From Histoplasma ohiense (taxonomy: Eukaryota > Ascomycota > Eurotiomycetes > Onygenales > Ajellomycetaceae), in the NCBI GenBank assembly GCA_017607445.1, contig JAEVHH010000004.1:1674001-1738000 (forward strand): 64,000 bases of DNA. Reading direction: 5' to 3'. Position numbers and translations under genes: made by a program. Of the stretch, positions 12,808 to 24,204 are shown piece by piece. Within the stretch, counting starts at the first letter, position 1. Every line of letters begins with the position of its first letter. Under the pieces are notes generated by a model. That model was not told the DNA's origin. It saw only the letters and a program-made list of their open reading frames with translations, and did no database searches.

Positions 12808-13420
12808 CTACTCCGTACGGAGTACTGTTTTTAGGTTTACCGGGCGGATATTGGTCCTTCCTAAGAAGAGTGAGCTACGGCAAGCGTCAAATGACCGGAG
12901 AAGGATTTTTGATTCCTCGAATTTGAACACTGCAATATAGTTTACAAAACGGTAGCGATCTAAAGGATCAGGGTGTTCTGCAAGCACCTGGCGAGTGTAC
13001 TCGAGCCCGTCGGGGTGTTCCTGGGCAAGGAAAACACAATAGTGGGAAAAGGAATTAGTAGCAGACGCGTCAACTCGCATAACACGTTGTTGCAGAGAGC
13101 AATATACCAGCGCTCTCCCAAAATGAAATATCTTCGATGGTTTCGACGTCCAATTGAGAATTTTGTCCGACGATATCGGTAATGGCAGACGTCAAACGTC
13201 TCATTAACTCGGAGGGCCCGCTTCGTATATGACATATTCGTTCATTTTGTTCTCGTACGGTCAACCGCCGGGGTTGAATAGTTTTTCCCGCGTTGCTTTG
13301 TTATATGTTCGATTTCGTACTAGGAGAGATGTGGTTCTTGTTTGGGCAACTTGGAGGATGGATAGATGGGAATGGAGAAGATGCACGAAACAGAAAATCA
13401 ATGACTTAATAGTTTAGATT
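12808..13420 (-). pseudogene. Possible decayed gene
   Basis: Read on the minus strand, several protein-like stretches follow one another but do not stay in frame. First comes a frame ending in REKLFNPGG then TGA at about 13263; the same frame resumes and runs to EAGPPS and a stop near 13200. A second frame continues from that point with SELMRRLTSAITDIVG to about 13116. There a textbook intron begins (donor GTATAT, TACTAAT branch site, CCCAG acceptor, ending about 13018), and an exon with EHPDGLEYTRQVLAEHP runs to 12808. The intron's exon phases disagree, so no intact product can be built. The pattern of one in-frame TGA (a CGA to TGA change would explain it) plus a frameshift suggests a decayed gene. 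The protein family is not recognised, and chance open frames remain possible. Confidence 0.35.
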
Positions 13421-14418
13421 GTTACAGACAATGGAAGGATATATTAAAAAGGCCTCTGATAGAAAATGCGGGAAGAGGGTGTGTTTTTATATATTTCGTC
13501 CTCACGCGGCAAAGCTTCTGAGTGGATACTTCCTTCTGAAAATTCGTTTGTTAATATCAATGAAGGCTTTACCCACCCACCTCTGAGAATAATAAAACAT
13601 ACTATACCCTCACTATTCATTCTTGCACACCAACTCAGCATCTCTCTATCTCCCGGCGTGGGGGAAGATTCCAGAGGAACCACGTCCATGGAGTGAGATG
13701 CCATCATTTGTGGCTCGAGCGCGAGACAAAGACAGTTTTGTCAGCGCGACTGCGACAAAGAATGGGGACGATAATACAATGCGTACCTAATCATGATGTG
13801 GACTGGCTGGTATCAAAATATATAGCATTGTGAAAGCAAAGCGAAGTCTATGCCTCCATCCAGCATTTGGAGGTTTTAACCGGCTGGATATTCACCCATC
13901 GGATAAGATCCACCGATGGGTAGTCTCGCCCCAGCAAGGAACCTTACCTAACTACCACGAGTTGCAACTATGATCACGAAACATGAGACTAAAGATCAGA
14001 ATAGGGGGAAAAGAAAAGAAATAGCTCGACAGCTGAATGCAACTTGATTTTCAAACATACGCAGGGGGTGGATAGATACACGTGGGGCAAAGGAGAGCAA
14101 AGGAAGTACGGAGATGCAGCAGGTGAAATGGGGGAAACGAAAGAGATCATCCATCCATTCGAAATCCATCAATAGAGAAAAACAACATTAATAGCCCTTA
14201 ACTTCATATCTCTTTTTCTTCATTTCCTTCATCTTTTCGTGTTATTTTCTTCGGGTCATCGATGGAAAGCAATCCAGAATATTGGCTTCAAAGATATCGT
14301 GGCCCATAGAAGAAAAAAAAAAGGGAAATCTAGCCTAGTTCCAGGTTAGGAACAGGTGCACAATTGGCGTAGCGAACCACTCAGGGAAATGATAATAATG
14401 ACTGACCCATCTGGTAAT
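13421..14418. other. Intergenic, no supported gene
   Basis: About 1 kb between the decayed frames and the 3' end of hex1. A minus-strand frame at 13707-13444 (MMASHSMDVVPLESS...) starts with ATG but has no recognisable continuation. The part next to hex1 is A-rich and is probably its 3' UTR. Confidence 0.5.
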
Positions 14419-15766
14419 TTACAAGCGGGAACCGTGGATGACCTTATAATCAACTACCAACTCGCGGCCACCATCATTGATGACGAGAGCACGAATGCTT
14501 CCGCGACCGTCGCTGAAGGCATCACTGATACGATTAAACAGGTTACCCTGGTCAACAACGGGGAGGCCTTGTTTGACATCACCGGTCTCAGTCATGGCGA
14601 CGATTCGGCCATCCTCACGAATATCCAGAATGCGGTAGGTCTTGTAGACGGGACCGAGCATGCTCTGGACAACAACGGAGGAAGAAGGATGCGAGATGAA
14701 GCTAGACTCCTCATGAAGTTGGCGGGTGAAAAGGTCTACACCGAGGTAGCGGTGTTGGCCAGTCTGCGGAGAGACGGAGATGCGGATGACCTGGCATGGG
14801 CGACCCTGCAGGATCAAGAGATCACCAACACGGATGAAATGGCATGGGATAGTGATTGTCTCAGGGGGGTGTCCACCACGGGGCTGAACGACTCTGACAG
14901 ACTCTCGGACGCCATCACGGACCCGGGTAGGACCGCGGTCATCAGTGATGACGACCTCCTCCTTCCTGTCATGGTGGTGGTGAGGGTGGAGGATACGGTC
15001 GGCTGCACGCTCAACGCCACGGCGGAAAGAGTGGTAATGACCTTCGTCGTCGTAATAACCCATTTTGCGAGGTGATTCTTCGATGACTGTGCGTCGGTCT
15101 ACGTTGGTTTCGCTGTAAACTCGTTCGCTGCCTCGGGATGCGTAATTGACTTCGCTAACGTGACTGGGGGCTCCGGTGGTATCGATCTGCTCGAACTGGC
15201 GATTGTTGGAATAGGGGTCGACCTCCCGGAATTGGGTGGGTCGCGGAGCGTATTCCACTTGGAATTTCGGATCTGTGCGTTGACGATACTCACGTTCAGT
15301 GATATCGAGCTGTGTTTCCCAGGCTTTTCGGTCTTGGTTACCGTAGTATCTGATGCGCTTGATTAGCAAGGTTTTCGTAAGGCTTGTCATTAGAGATGTC
15401 TCTTACCGTTCTCTTGAAAGCTCTACTTCGGGATAGCGTGTTCTAGGGTGTTCCTCGTGGGGGCGACGATCAGAGTTGATATGGATGTCAGCTTCTTGAT
15501 AACTACGAGATGGAAGTTGGCCTTCGTATCCAGTATCTTCCCGTTCGACGCGCGAAGCACCAGTTAAATTGACCTCTCCCTCTACTCTCGTGTGAGTAGT
15601 CTCAGAGACAGCGTCACTCCGGTACGACGACGGGAAGACACTGAAGGGGATGGGGACACGGGCGTCAAAGTCCAGATTGACTGTCCTGGAAGCGTCTTTT
15701 CTCGAATGCCTTTCGAAGTGTTTAAGAACAATTCGAAAGACGAGACAAGAAAAGACAACTGTCTTT
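14419..15766 (-). CDS. hex1: Woronin body major protein Hex1
   Basis: The C-terminal exon is 15349-14419; a 57-base intron (15406-15350, donor GTAAGA, branch CTAATC, acceptor CAG) joins it to an upstream coding exon ending at 15407. The last 160 residues show the eIF5A-like Hex1 fold, including HFIRVGDLLILQGRPCQVI and YKTYRILDIREDG, and end in the peroxisomal targeting signal SRL. Hex1 self-assembles into the crystalline core of Woronin bodies, peroxisome-derived organelles that plug septal pores after hyphal damage. A short product could start at the ATG at 15063 (MGYYDDEGHYHSFRRG), which matches the usual Hex1 N-terminus. Upstream sequence is clearly coding in the same frame (Glu/Arg/Thr-rich) through about 15600, with two in-frame acceptors at 15640/15641 and 15766/15767, but without any ATG; the true start of the long form is in an unplaced exon. 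The 5' boundary given here is therefore provisional. Confidence 0.93.
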
Positions 15767-17835
15767 CTGAAAATGTATAAATGGAGAAAGGATAATCAGA
15801 GAACTGAATCGTTCTTCTCGATCAGATATGGATCAGAATGGGGTTGGGGAACAGATTGAACTGATGAAATCGGATTTCCCGAGGTTGAGGATGGGGAAAG
15901 AAAGGGAAAAGGAAGAAGAGAAAAAGAAGCTGGGGGCGAGCGAAGTTATTTGTTGTTGGCAATGAGGCTGGTTGCCATGCAGCTCATCGGCCTTGCCCCT
16001 GCTCTGTCGGCGTCTTGTCGATTTGCTCCCGCAGGTTGTTTTGTTGTTCTGGTGTTTGTTTACATTTCGCTGAATGAGGTTAGGCCATGCATCGGATATC
16101 GGTCCAGCATTGACTTTGCCGGGAACCTTCCAAGGATTGCGGTGATGTTGGCGCTGGATCCTGGGCTCGTATTTGACCGCTGCCTCGGCCCTTGTCCAGC
16201 TCGTCTTGCAAAATATCCACAGCGATGACGAGAGTCTTCTCTCCCCTCCAGCCCTCCAGAAATGGATGAATTCCAATTGTCAATCGATGGAGACTGGTAT
16301 GCGTGTCTTTTGGTTTTCTCCAATCGATTCCCGGTGCTCGCATACCGCATATTTGCCTCTTGCCCACCTCCATAATTTTTCAGCCATCGTGGAGTATCTT
16401 TATTGGGCTGCTTGTTTGCTCGACCCGCCTCCTGGAGCTACTGACAAAATTACAGGGGCTGGCTCACTGGCTGGCTGAACTTTAAACAATCCCCAGAAGA
16501 AGTCGCTTCTGTCATTGCTCCATGGACGGGCATGGGCATCTCTTCTCAAACTGCTCGAGCTCTTAAAATTTTATGAGCCTTCAGAATTCCTCGTGCTTTA
16601 ACCTCGGATCTCTCGGGCTTGACCATCCAGCGACTGCCACCTGGAAGATGAACCCTGAGAATCAACCTGCAGTTCTTGAGTTCCCCACCAGTTGCTCTGT
16701 CAACAGCCCAAAGTCCCGATCCAAGCTCCATTTTCCAAGTTTTGAGACCTTACAGGAAAAAGCAATGAGATCTATTCTGGTGGAGCCCTGATGAGTCCCA
16801 GCCCCAGACCCAGCCTTCCAAAAACCAGGTTCCCAGCCACAGGATGTGAGACGTTCCAAAATGCACCCTCCCTGGTGTTGTCACATCATGAACAATGCGA
16901 TATGGAGCTGCCGGTAAACTAATCAACAGACAGGCCATGAAATCTCTCATCTCAGGTGTAATCACAAGTGACTCACTCAATACATATGGCCAAAACGGGT
17001 CAAATTCTTTAGATTTCAAAATGGTCGAGCTCGCGAAACAAAGTAAATAGTATCGACTCCATATAGCCAATCCAAATAATTATATATGTGCATTAAATAT
17101 CATCACCAAAAACTCTGGGCCAGTCGCCCGGAGACTATTAGTAAATTAACACTCGTCAAGAGCAGTTAGAAATAAGAATGCCAATGTGGTAAGTAACAAG
17201 GTGCATGGGTTTGAGGCTTCCAACCACGCAAAAGATGAGGATGTAGATTATGAAGTAAGAAGACCAAAAGCAAAGTTCAAGAACCGAGCAAAACCTCTCT
17301 ATGGGGCAAAAACAAATAAATGATAGATAGATGGTATCATTGAGAACAGAACAAAATGCTCGCGAATAAGTCGTCGCTCGAACTCTCTGATATTTTTCAA
17401 ACGTGGAACAGTTCTCCCCATAATATTGTGTTTCCAGAAAAAAAAGATCATACAATTTAGTGGCCGTTGAATAAACGTACCCAACGAATCGAGAAACCGA
17501 ACAAAAAAAAAATAGGGTGGAGTGGTTTGTCTATTAATTATTGTTGTGCGGGTGGTAGTATCCTTTGAAAGACAACTTCGAAGAACGAAATATAAATTTC
17601 GAAAAAGGAAGATAAACGAATTGAAGAATAATGAAAATAACAAAAAGGCAGGTTCGGGGAAGACGTGTTCACAATGAAATTTGTTTGCCCCAAAAAGATA
17701 AGAGTAATTGTATATTAAAGAGGAAAAGAAGGCGATATTGTGTCGGCAGAAATAAATCGTGAAGTCGTGAACATGGCAACATGGCTGGATCTCGGTTAAG
17801 GCTAGCTGCGTCAAAAAGCAAGCAAGGACAAGAGT
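15767..17835. other. hex1 5' region and 3' region of next gene
   Basis: About 2 kb. The part to roughly 16.5 kb probably holds the hex1 promoter, 5' leader exons and possibly the missing first coding exon; C/T-rich sense-strand sequence at 15860-15940 fits a fungal leader. The remainder is A/T-rich and is probably the 3' UTR of the large disordered-protein gene. No independent gene is supported. Confidence 0.5.
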
Positions 17836-20800
17836 TCAATCTGTTGAACTTATTCCGAACGCCTTTTTGAGAAGCGAAAGCTTCTTCCTCTTTTTCTTTT
17901 CATCCAGTCCAAGACCTGCATCCGGCTTTGAGGAACCGGATGAGTCCTCGCTAATGGTACTACTGTTCGTACCGCGTCGATTGTGCAATCGTGGGCGGAA
18001 ACGAGATGTCCAGTTGGATGACGACTCTGGTGTCGCTAGTAGAGGTGGGCCCGAAATTGAGACGCAGGAGGTGGTGGTGCCGTTATTTGTCGCGATGTTG
18101 TTAGCAGTATTTGGACGTTCTGAATCTGATTCGCCTTTTTCAGGAATGGGTGAAATGGGGCTGCCTATGACAACAGGAGAGTTCGTATGGGAGCTCAAAG
18201 GCCATGAACCTGATCCCACTAGTGGGACAGGACCTTTTTCCACAGCGACCTCTTTTGGAGAATGAGGGTCGTTTGTTATAGCACCGGATGAAGGTGAATT
18301 GCTGCGGCCGTTCCTTGACGATCTTGAACCCCTATTCCGCCAGAGCTCGAAGTGGGAGCGTTCAAGCGGACTATCACGTCTCGCAGCGCTATCCAGCTCG
18401 GATTTTCGGATTTTCGTATCATCACTGCCCCTATATTTTGAGCGACCAAGCCTGCTAAAAATACTTCCTTGCCTCTTAGGAAGTTGGGGGGAAAACGTTC
18501 CAGGTTCATTTGGAATGACACTGGTGGGTTCATCAGTGGCATCTGTAGCTCTGGTGCCGTTTGTTATAGTGTCAAGGCTAGGGACCGGTTTCGGCTGGCC
18601 CATGCTTGGTATGATAGACAGGCGGCGAGGGTCAGGACGCCTTAGCACTCTTTTTGGTATTTCTTCGTCGGAGCTATCTTCGAGATCTGTAGAATCCCCG
18701 TCAACACCATCCTTTCGTTTGGGGATACCGCGAACAGGACTGAAGCTCATGGGAACTACATCATCATCACTCGAATCTTCATAGCGGCTACGGAAAGGAG
18801 GAGAAAACCCGACGTCATCATCATTACTGTGTGAAAACGAAAATTTGGATTTAGCTCCTGTGTTCAACCCAGATGGAGCTCTCTTGGGTTTCGACGACCT
18901 TCCAAAGTTGGCAAATGAAGATTTGGTGTCCAATCCGCCTTTTAGCCCGCGTAGCGTCGTCCGAATTGGCAAGTTGTGATCTGAAGAAAACGGTCTCTGC
19001 TGGCTGGTGGGCAAAGTTGAACGACCACCAATGCCGATAGAATACCCACCAGAGGAATATGGCCGGGCGTCAGAGGGACCCCTCAGCGTGCGTTTCAAGG
19101 TATAACGTGTGGCACCCCGTGGTGAACGTCTGACACGCTTGAAGCTGCTTGAAGAATCGCTATCATATGCCGTAGATTGCGCGAGGCCTTTTGAAGCGAA
19201 TCCGAAATCCGAGCCAGGCGCAGCACCCGAAATAGAATGGCCATTTTCAATTGGATTTTTCGTGGAAAATGAGTCATTTCCTTTTTGTGAAGTGAGTCCT
19301 TTATCATGGGAGCTTGTCTTATCACCTGGAGTTCGCTTGGAGGGCTTGCTTGACCGTGGTTTCTTTTGCTTGGCAGCATTGTGGTTATTTGCCACCGACC
19401 TATAAGTTTGTTGCCCATTTGGCGCAACATTACCGGAGTCCGTTGGGCTAGCTTCAGCTGATGCGACCGCCGCACCGCTTAAACTTGTGGAGGTCGATTC
19501 ATGTAGGCCGGACTTTGGGTGGAGCTGCTGATTTGTGATGTTGTGCAAGCTTCCACCATCCTCTGTATTCCCATTCTTGTTGCTCGACACTGCCGAAGTC
19601 GAAACCCTTTCCTCAACAACAGGTAAAGGAGTGCTTGTATAAACGGACCCTAGTGACGAAGAAGTTCGAGGTTCATTGAAATGCAATGAAATATCGGATG
19701 GCCACTTTTTATCAACTTTGGAGCTTGTTGGGCTGTCCGGGGGAGGTGTATGGGAATAGCTAGAAACGTGAGAGATAGGACTGTCAACTATCGCGTTTAT
19801 AGAACCAAAACCATCACCTTCAAGATCTGATAAATTTTCAGCTGCATCACTGTAAACACTTTCACTTGAATCGGATTCATTACCATCCACGTATGGAATC
19901 GAAGAGATCCTTGAATCGGGGGAGGAATCAGGGATTACTGGTCTTGGTTGGCGTGTATTATCAATGTTTTGGCGCATTTCGAGTTCTGGAAGAGCCATTG
20001 GAGATGGAAACCATCCTGGCATCCTGGCCCACTCGCCACTAATATTTTCCTCCGCAAGAGCAGGAGTAGCTGGATGAATTGAGATAATAGGTATATTTTC
20101 ACTCTGCCATCGCTCTCTAACAGCTTTTCCCCCAACATCAAGGCTCTCGCTCGAGGCTTTTTGTACCTCTGATGGAGGGGAGCTAGTAATATCTCCTGGA
20201 TGGGCATAATCGTCCGGTTCCTCCAAGTCCTCGCTGGATGAACTCGTTTCAGATGGGGAATCGTAACCAGTTCCTTCAACTGACGTGACTTCTGGGGGGA
20301 TCGGGTTACGAGGGACGAAGGGGTTGGTATCTTGGGAGCGGGAATGCTTGCTCTGGTGTAATATTTCGCCGAATGCATTACCACTAGCTGATGTCCTCGG
20401 TGACGAAGGTCTGTCGTGAACCTGCCACCTATCATGATCCTCGATCAACCACCTCCTTCCACGAATACTGCCAAAAGAAGGAAGTGCTGGACGAGGTTTC
20501 ATGACTTCGTTGAACGCATCCTCATCATTCCCATTCCTGATGTTAAATCGGTAGCCATTCCTTGCAAGACTTGAATTCTTTGATCCTGAACCCCATAGAG
20601 CGCTTGAGGAAATGTGCGACCCCGGCCTTTGAGAAATTGAAGCAGTGGCAGAAGCCCCTACTACCTCCGGCTCATCTTCGAAGCTGACCTTAGGGGTGCG
20701 TTTTTTGTTCCCATCCCTTTGGCCATCATCTGATTCAACCGATGTGCCATCAGGAGATTCACTCTGTGCTTGAAGCGGTTTAGACCAGTTATTCGAATTG

Positions 20801-22363
20801 TGATTGCCTAGGCTAGATTGAGGAGTTGGGTGTTTTAAGGCTGATTTCGCAGGAGACATTGACCGTGGAGGAGGGTCATGAAGTCTTTCGCCGCTAAGGG
20901 AAACAACAAGATGGCTAGAAAAGTGTGTGGTACGAGTCGGGCTGATCGAATGAGGTCTTTCGTTATTTCTACCTTCGGTGCTAGCACTGACTGTGTCATG
21001 CGCGTGGCCAATGGATAGAGCCTCTAAAGGAGTATGTGAAGTAGAGCCAAAATCTGTAGATGGCGAGGTATCGACTGTAAAGCCAGTTGGCATAGATGTT
21101 TTATCGTTTTCGACATCTGCTTTAGGACTATCTGAGTATTTAAATTCGGGTAAACTCCCCGAGTCAGTGGATTGGTCGGTTTGATTAGTTTTGGGATCAT
21201 GTACTTCTGATGGATCCGTTATCTGTTGTTCCTTGGTTTCAGCTTCTCGGTTACCATATTGTTGAATGGCTCGCGCTTTCGTTTGGCTTGATTTGGGGGA
21301 AGGATGACAGTCATGCTCGGCGTCTTCCCCGTGTACAGTGGAGGGCATATGATGGGAGTGTGCAGGGTCTTGCTCTTTAGGAGAAGTGCTTGCCTCGGTT
21401 TCAGTGATTGCATGAGTAGCTCCGATCCTGGACCTCTTCGATTCGTCATGTTCTGTATGAAAAGCACTCAAATCTGGATATGATTGGGCTCCCTTGGCAG
21501 TTGCAGTTATAGGAGTCGTCGTAGATTTGGATGATCGAGCAACAATATGGTTTTGAGAAAGTCCTTCATCCGGGCCCATTCCATCATCATCAGAAACTAG
21601 AGGTTTCGCGACAAGCTTTTGAATTGGAGATTGGGGTGGGGAATTTGGACGAGCGTGTGTGGGGTAGGAAAAGTTGATCGAGCTCCGGCTGCCCCGCCTT
21701 TCCAGCTCTGGAAGACTACTCAAAGCTCGAGGGGAGCGAGGGGAACTGGGCTTTCGTAGATCAGGTGATCGACTTGAACGCGCGACAAGATTAATCGCGC
21801 GAGAGGACGACTCCAGGCTAACGGCTCGTTGATGGGCAAGAAAGCTCTGGGGAATCGGAGGGACAGGGCTAATATCTCTCTCACTAGAGCCAGCTATTGA
21901 AGCCGGATGAGCCAGGGGTTGATCTCGAAAAGTCCTCGAGCTCATCGAACCGGAGCTACTCCTCCTATAAAAGCGACCATATTGAGTGAGAGATTGAGCC
22001 ACATCTTCCTTAGCACTGCCGACAGACAATTGCCTCCGCAGCATACGTTTTGTCTGGACGTTCTCGACGGAGGTGGGGGTAGGTGTATGTGTGCGAAGGG
22101 CTGCTGCCGCAGCGGCCGTAGATAATGCGGCATTGGCTTGGGACGCTCTGAAGGCTTGAGCAGCAGCGGTCTGGGCAGATGGTGACGGATTGGAATTTAA
22201 GGGCTAAAAGACAATTCGGCACTTGCATCAGTAACAGGGTAACAGGTCTGCAGGAGAAAAGGGCATAGGAGGGGTGGCCCAGAGATCGTGGACCGGTAGG
22301 ACGAGCTCCAGAGCTGTTAGGGTAACTCACCGCATGTGCAGAGGATCTTTTGCGACGGAACAT
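17836..22363 (-). CDS. Large Ser-rich disordered protein, conserved in ascomycetes
   Basis: Two exons, 22363-22331 (11 codons, MFRRKRSSAHA) and 22203-17836, joined in phase 0 across a 127-base intron with donor GTGAGT and acceptor TTAG, give 1,466 residues. The N-terminus has an Ala-rich segment (residues about 20-45, including ALSTAAAAAALRTHT) ending in VQTKRMLRRQ, which I recognise as a recurrent signature of an uncharacterised ascomycete protein family. The rest is dominated by Ser, Pro, Asp and Lys with many SP and RSS sites, without predicted globular or membrane segments. It ends in a basic amphipathic tail (KKKRKKLSLLKKAFG) that could bind acidic membranes. Composition suggests a heavily phosphorylated scaffold, for example at septa or the cortex; that is inference only, although septal-pore proteins in this group are often disordered and the neighbour is hex1. 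Confidence 0.83.
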
Positions 22364-24204
22364 AGCGAAAGGTTCACTCGCCAGGAAAGGATATCACCCA
22401 TGGGAAATGAAAGCTCGCAACAAGGAGGTAATCGATACCGTAAATAATTACAACTAAAGATTGCTTGAAGTAAATAGGTGCCCGAGAGAGTCGTTTTTCT
22501 GCGTCGACTTGCGAAAACTGCATTGAGGATTAATCTCGGGGTTGCTGAAAAATCAATACGAGCTATTGTAAGTCTTGAAGCATCGTTGTGTGTCACGATT
22601 CACCACTCAACAGGGAATAAGTTGACTGCACCGGGCAGCAACAAGGAGGTATATGATGCGATGGATTGGGAGAGCAGATGATTCTGCTGGTTTGAAGCAG
22701 GAGATGGTGTGAGGGTGCGTTGTCCATGCCTGTCAGAGCAAAAAACGGGCGGAGGTTGTTGGTCTGGTCGCATCCGGCTAGGATTGGCATGACATCAACG
22801 GCCTCCAGATGAGAAAGATCCATTTTCATTCATCCACCCCAGCCTTATGGGTTTGTTTGGGGTTGCGGAGGGAGGAGCTACTAAATAAGGTATCTAGTTT
22901 CCTTCAAGCCAAAACTCATACGGCTTTCTTTCCCCACCGGTCTTACAGAGAGGAAACTCTTCACGAAATATAGCCATGACGGTTAACTGCCAAGTCACCT
23001 GATATCGATCATGAATAGAAATAACCTTTACGAGATATCCCGCCAGCAGCACAGTCCGTGAAAAATTAAAGGGAGGGGTCAGGACTATTGATCTCATTTG
23101 GTTCCTGGGACATTTCAAACAGCCAGAGCGCCGTTGAGAGAACCGAATTTTTTCCAGGTTGTTTCCCAACTCCTTGACAAGTGTCATGTTCAACGATCAA
23201 TTGCAGGGGTCCAAAACAGGTTTCTCGCCTCCCCAAAACCCCCGTACCATTGACACTGCCGCACGACTCCGACCCCGACCCGTAACCCAGAGGATGGAAG
23301 TTAGGATGCTTGATGTTGAATGGAGTCCTCCGTTGAGCGCGCCACTTATAATATAATAAACCGATCCTTTCTCAGTGTGATGCTGGAGGAGGGTGTGTAC
23401 TGCGGCTAAGCATGGTGAAGTCAGCACCAACCTGCCAGGATATTGCCAGGCAGATAGCAGGTTTCAATTATCAATCTCTTTACGTCCGCGTAGAGGTCAG
23501 TGAGCAGTCGTTGAAGCAGAATTCCATATATAATAGAGATTTATGAAAATTTTACAGATATACAAAGCGATAGAGATACCTATATTCTAGATATCCAAAG
23601 GGAAATCTATGTTATTGAGGTCCAACAGAAAGCCCCGCATTATAGCCCTCACAAATATATTAATTGTAGAGATGGGAATTAAGATCCCGAAGATAGGTAG
23701 ACAAATAGATAAGACTTTCTACTTCATATATCTTGGTCTATCAGCTTGGAGAAAAGCCTTCAACATCACTCATCTTCACTTCATATATGTATCTATGACT
23801 ATGTTATCTGTCACGGTCGACCCCAGTGATGGGCCGTAAGCTATCCAATTGCAGTAGGTATAAAAAGCCATAAAAAAGAAATGCAATGTCATTGGCTTTA
23901 TATTTATTAATAAGAAGTAATAGGAAGGTTATAAAAAGGCTAAGAGATAGAGAAGAGTATTGTACACCCGTCAGGCTTTAGTATGTACATTTCACATCGT
24001 CCATGAGATTTCAAAAATTACTATATATATGTGAACTCCCCGAGGCTCTATCGCCTGCCCGCTTTTGTTTGATCTGGTAATATTTACCGGATAACGATGG
24101 GAGCCAAGATTATCTTCAATATAGTGGACAATCCCTCAAGCGCTAAACATACAGCAATACACCTTGTTTGGATTCGTTTGTACGTGGATCTCAGCGAGGC
24201 TGCG
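22364..24204. other. Intergenic with AT-rich islet
   Basis: About 1.8 kb. The first part is the promoter of the large disordered-protein gene. From about 23480 to 24060 the sequence becomes visibly AT-rich with A/T runs and short repeats, unlike its surroundings. A TGTCACGG start near 23808 resembles an LTR terminus, but I found no matching partner or clear target duplication. Confidence 0.5.

Noticed and set aside
14356..15075. 239-codon plus-strand open frame
   Set aside because: It is the antisense shadow of hex1, whose protein and PTS1 end are unmistakable.
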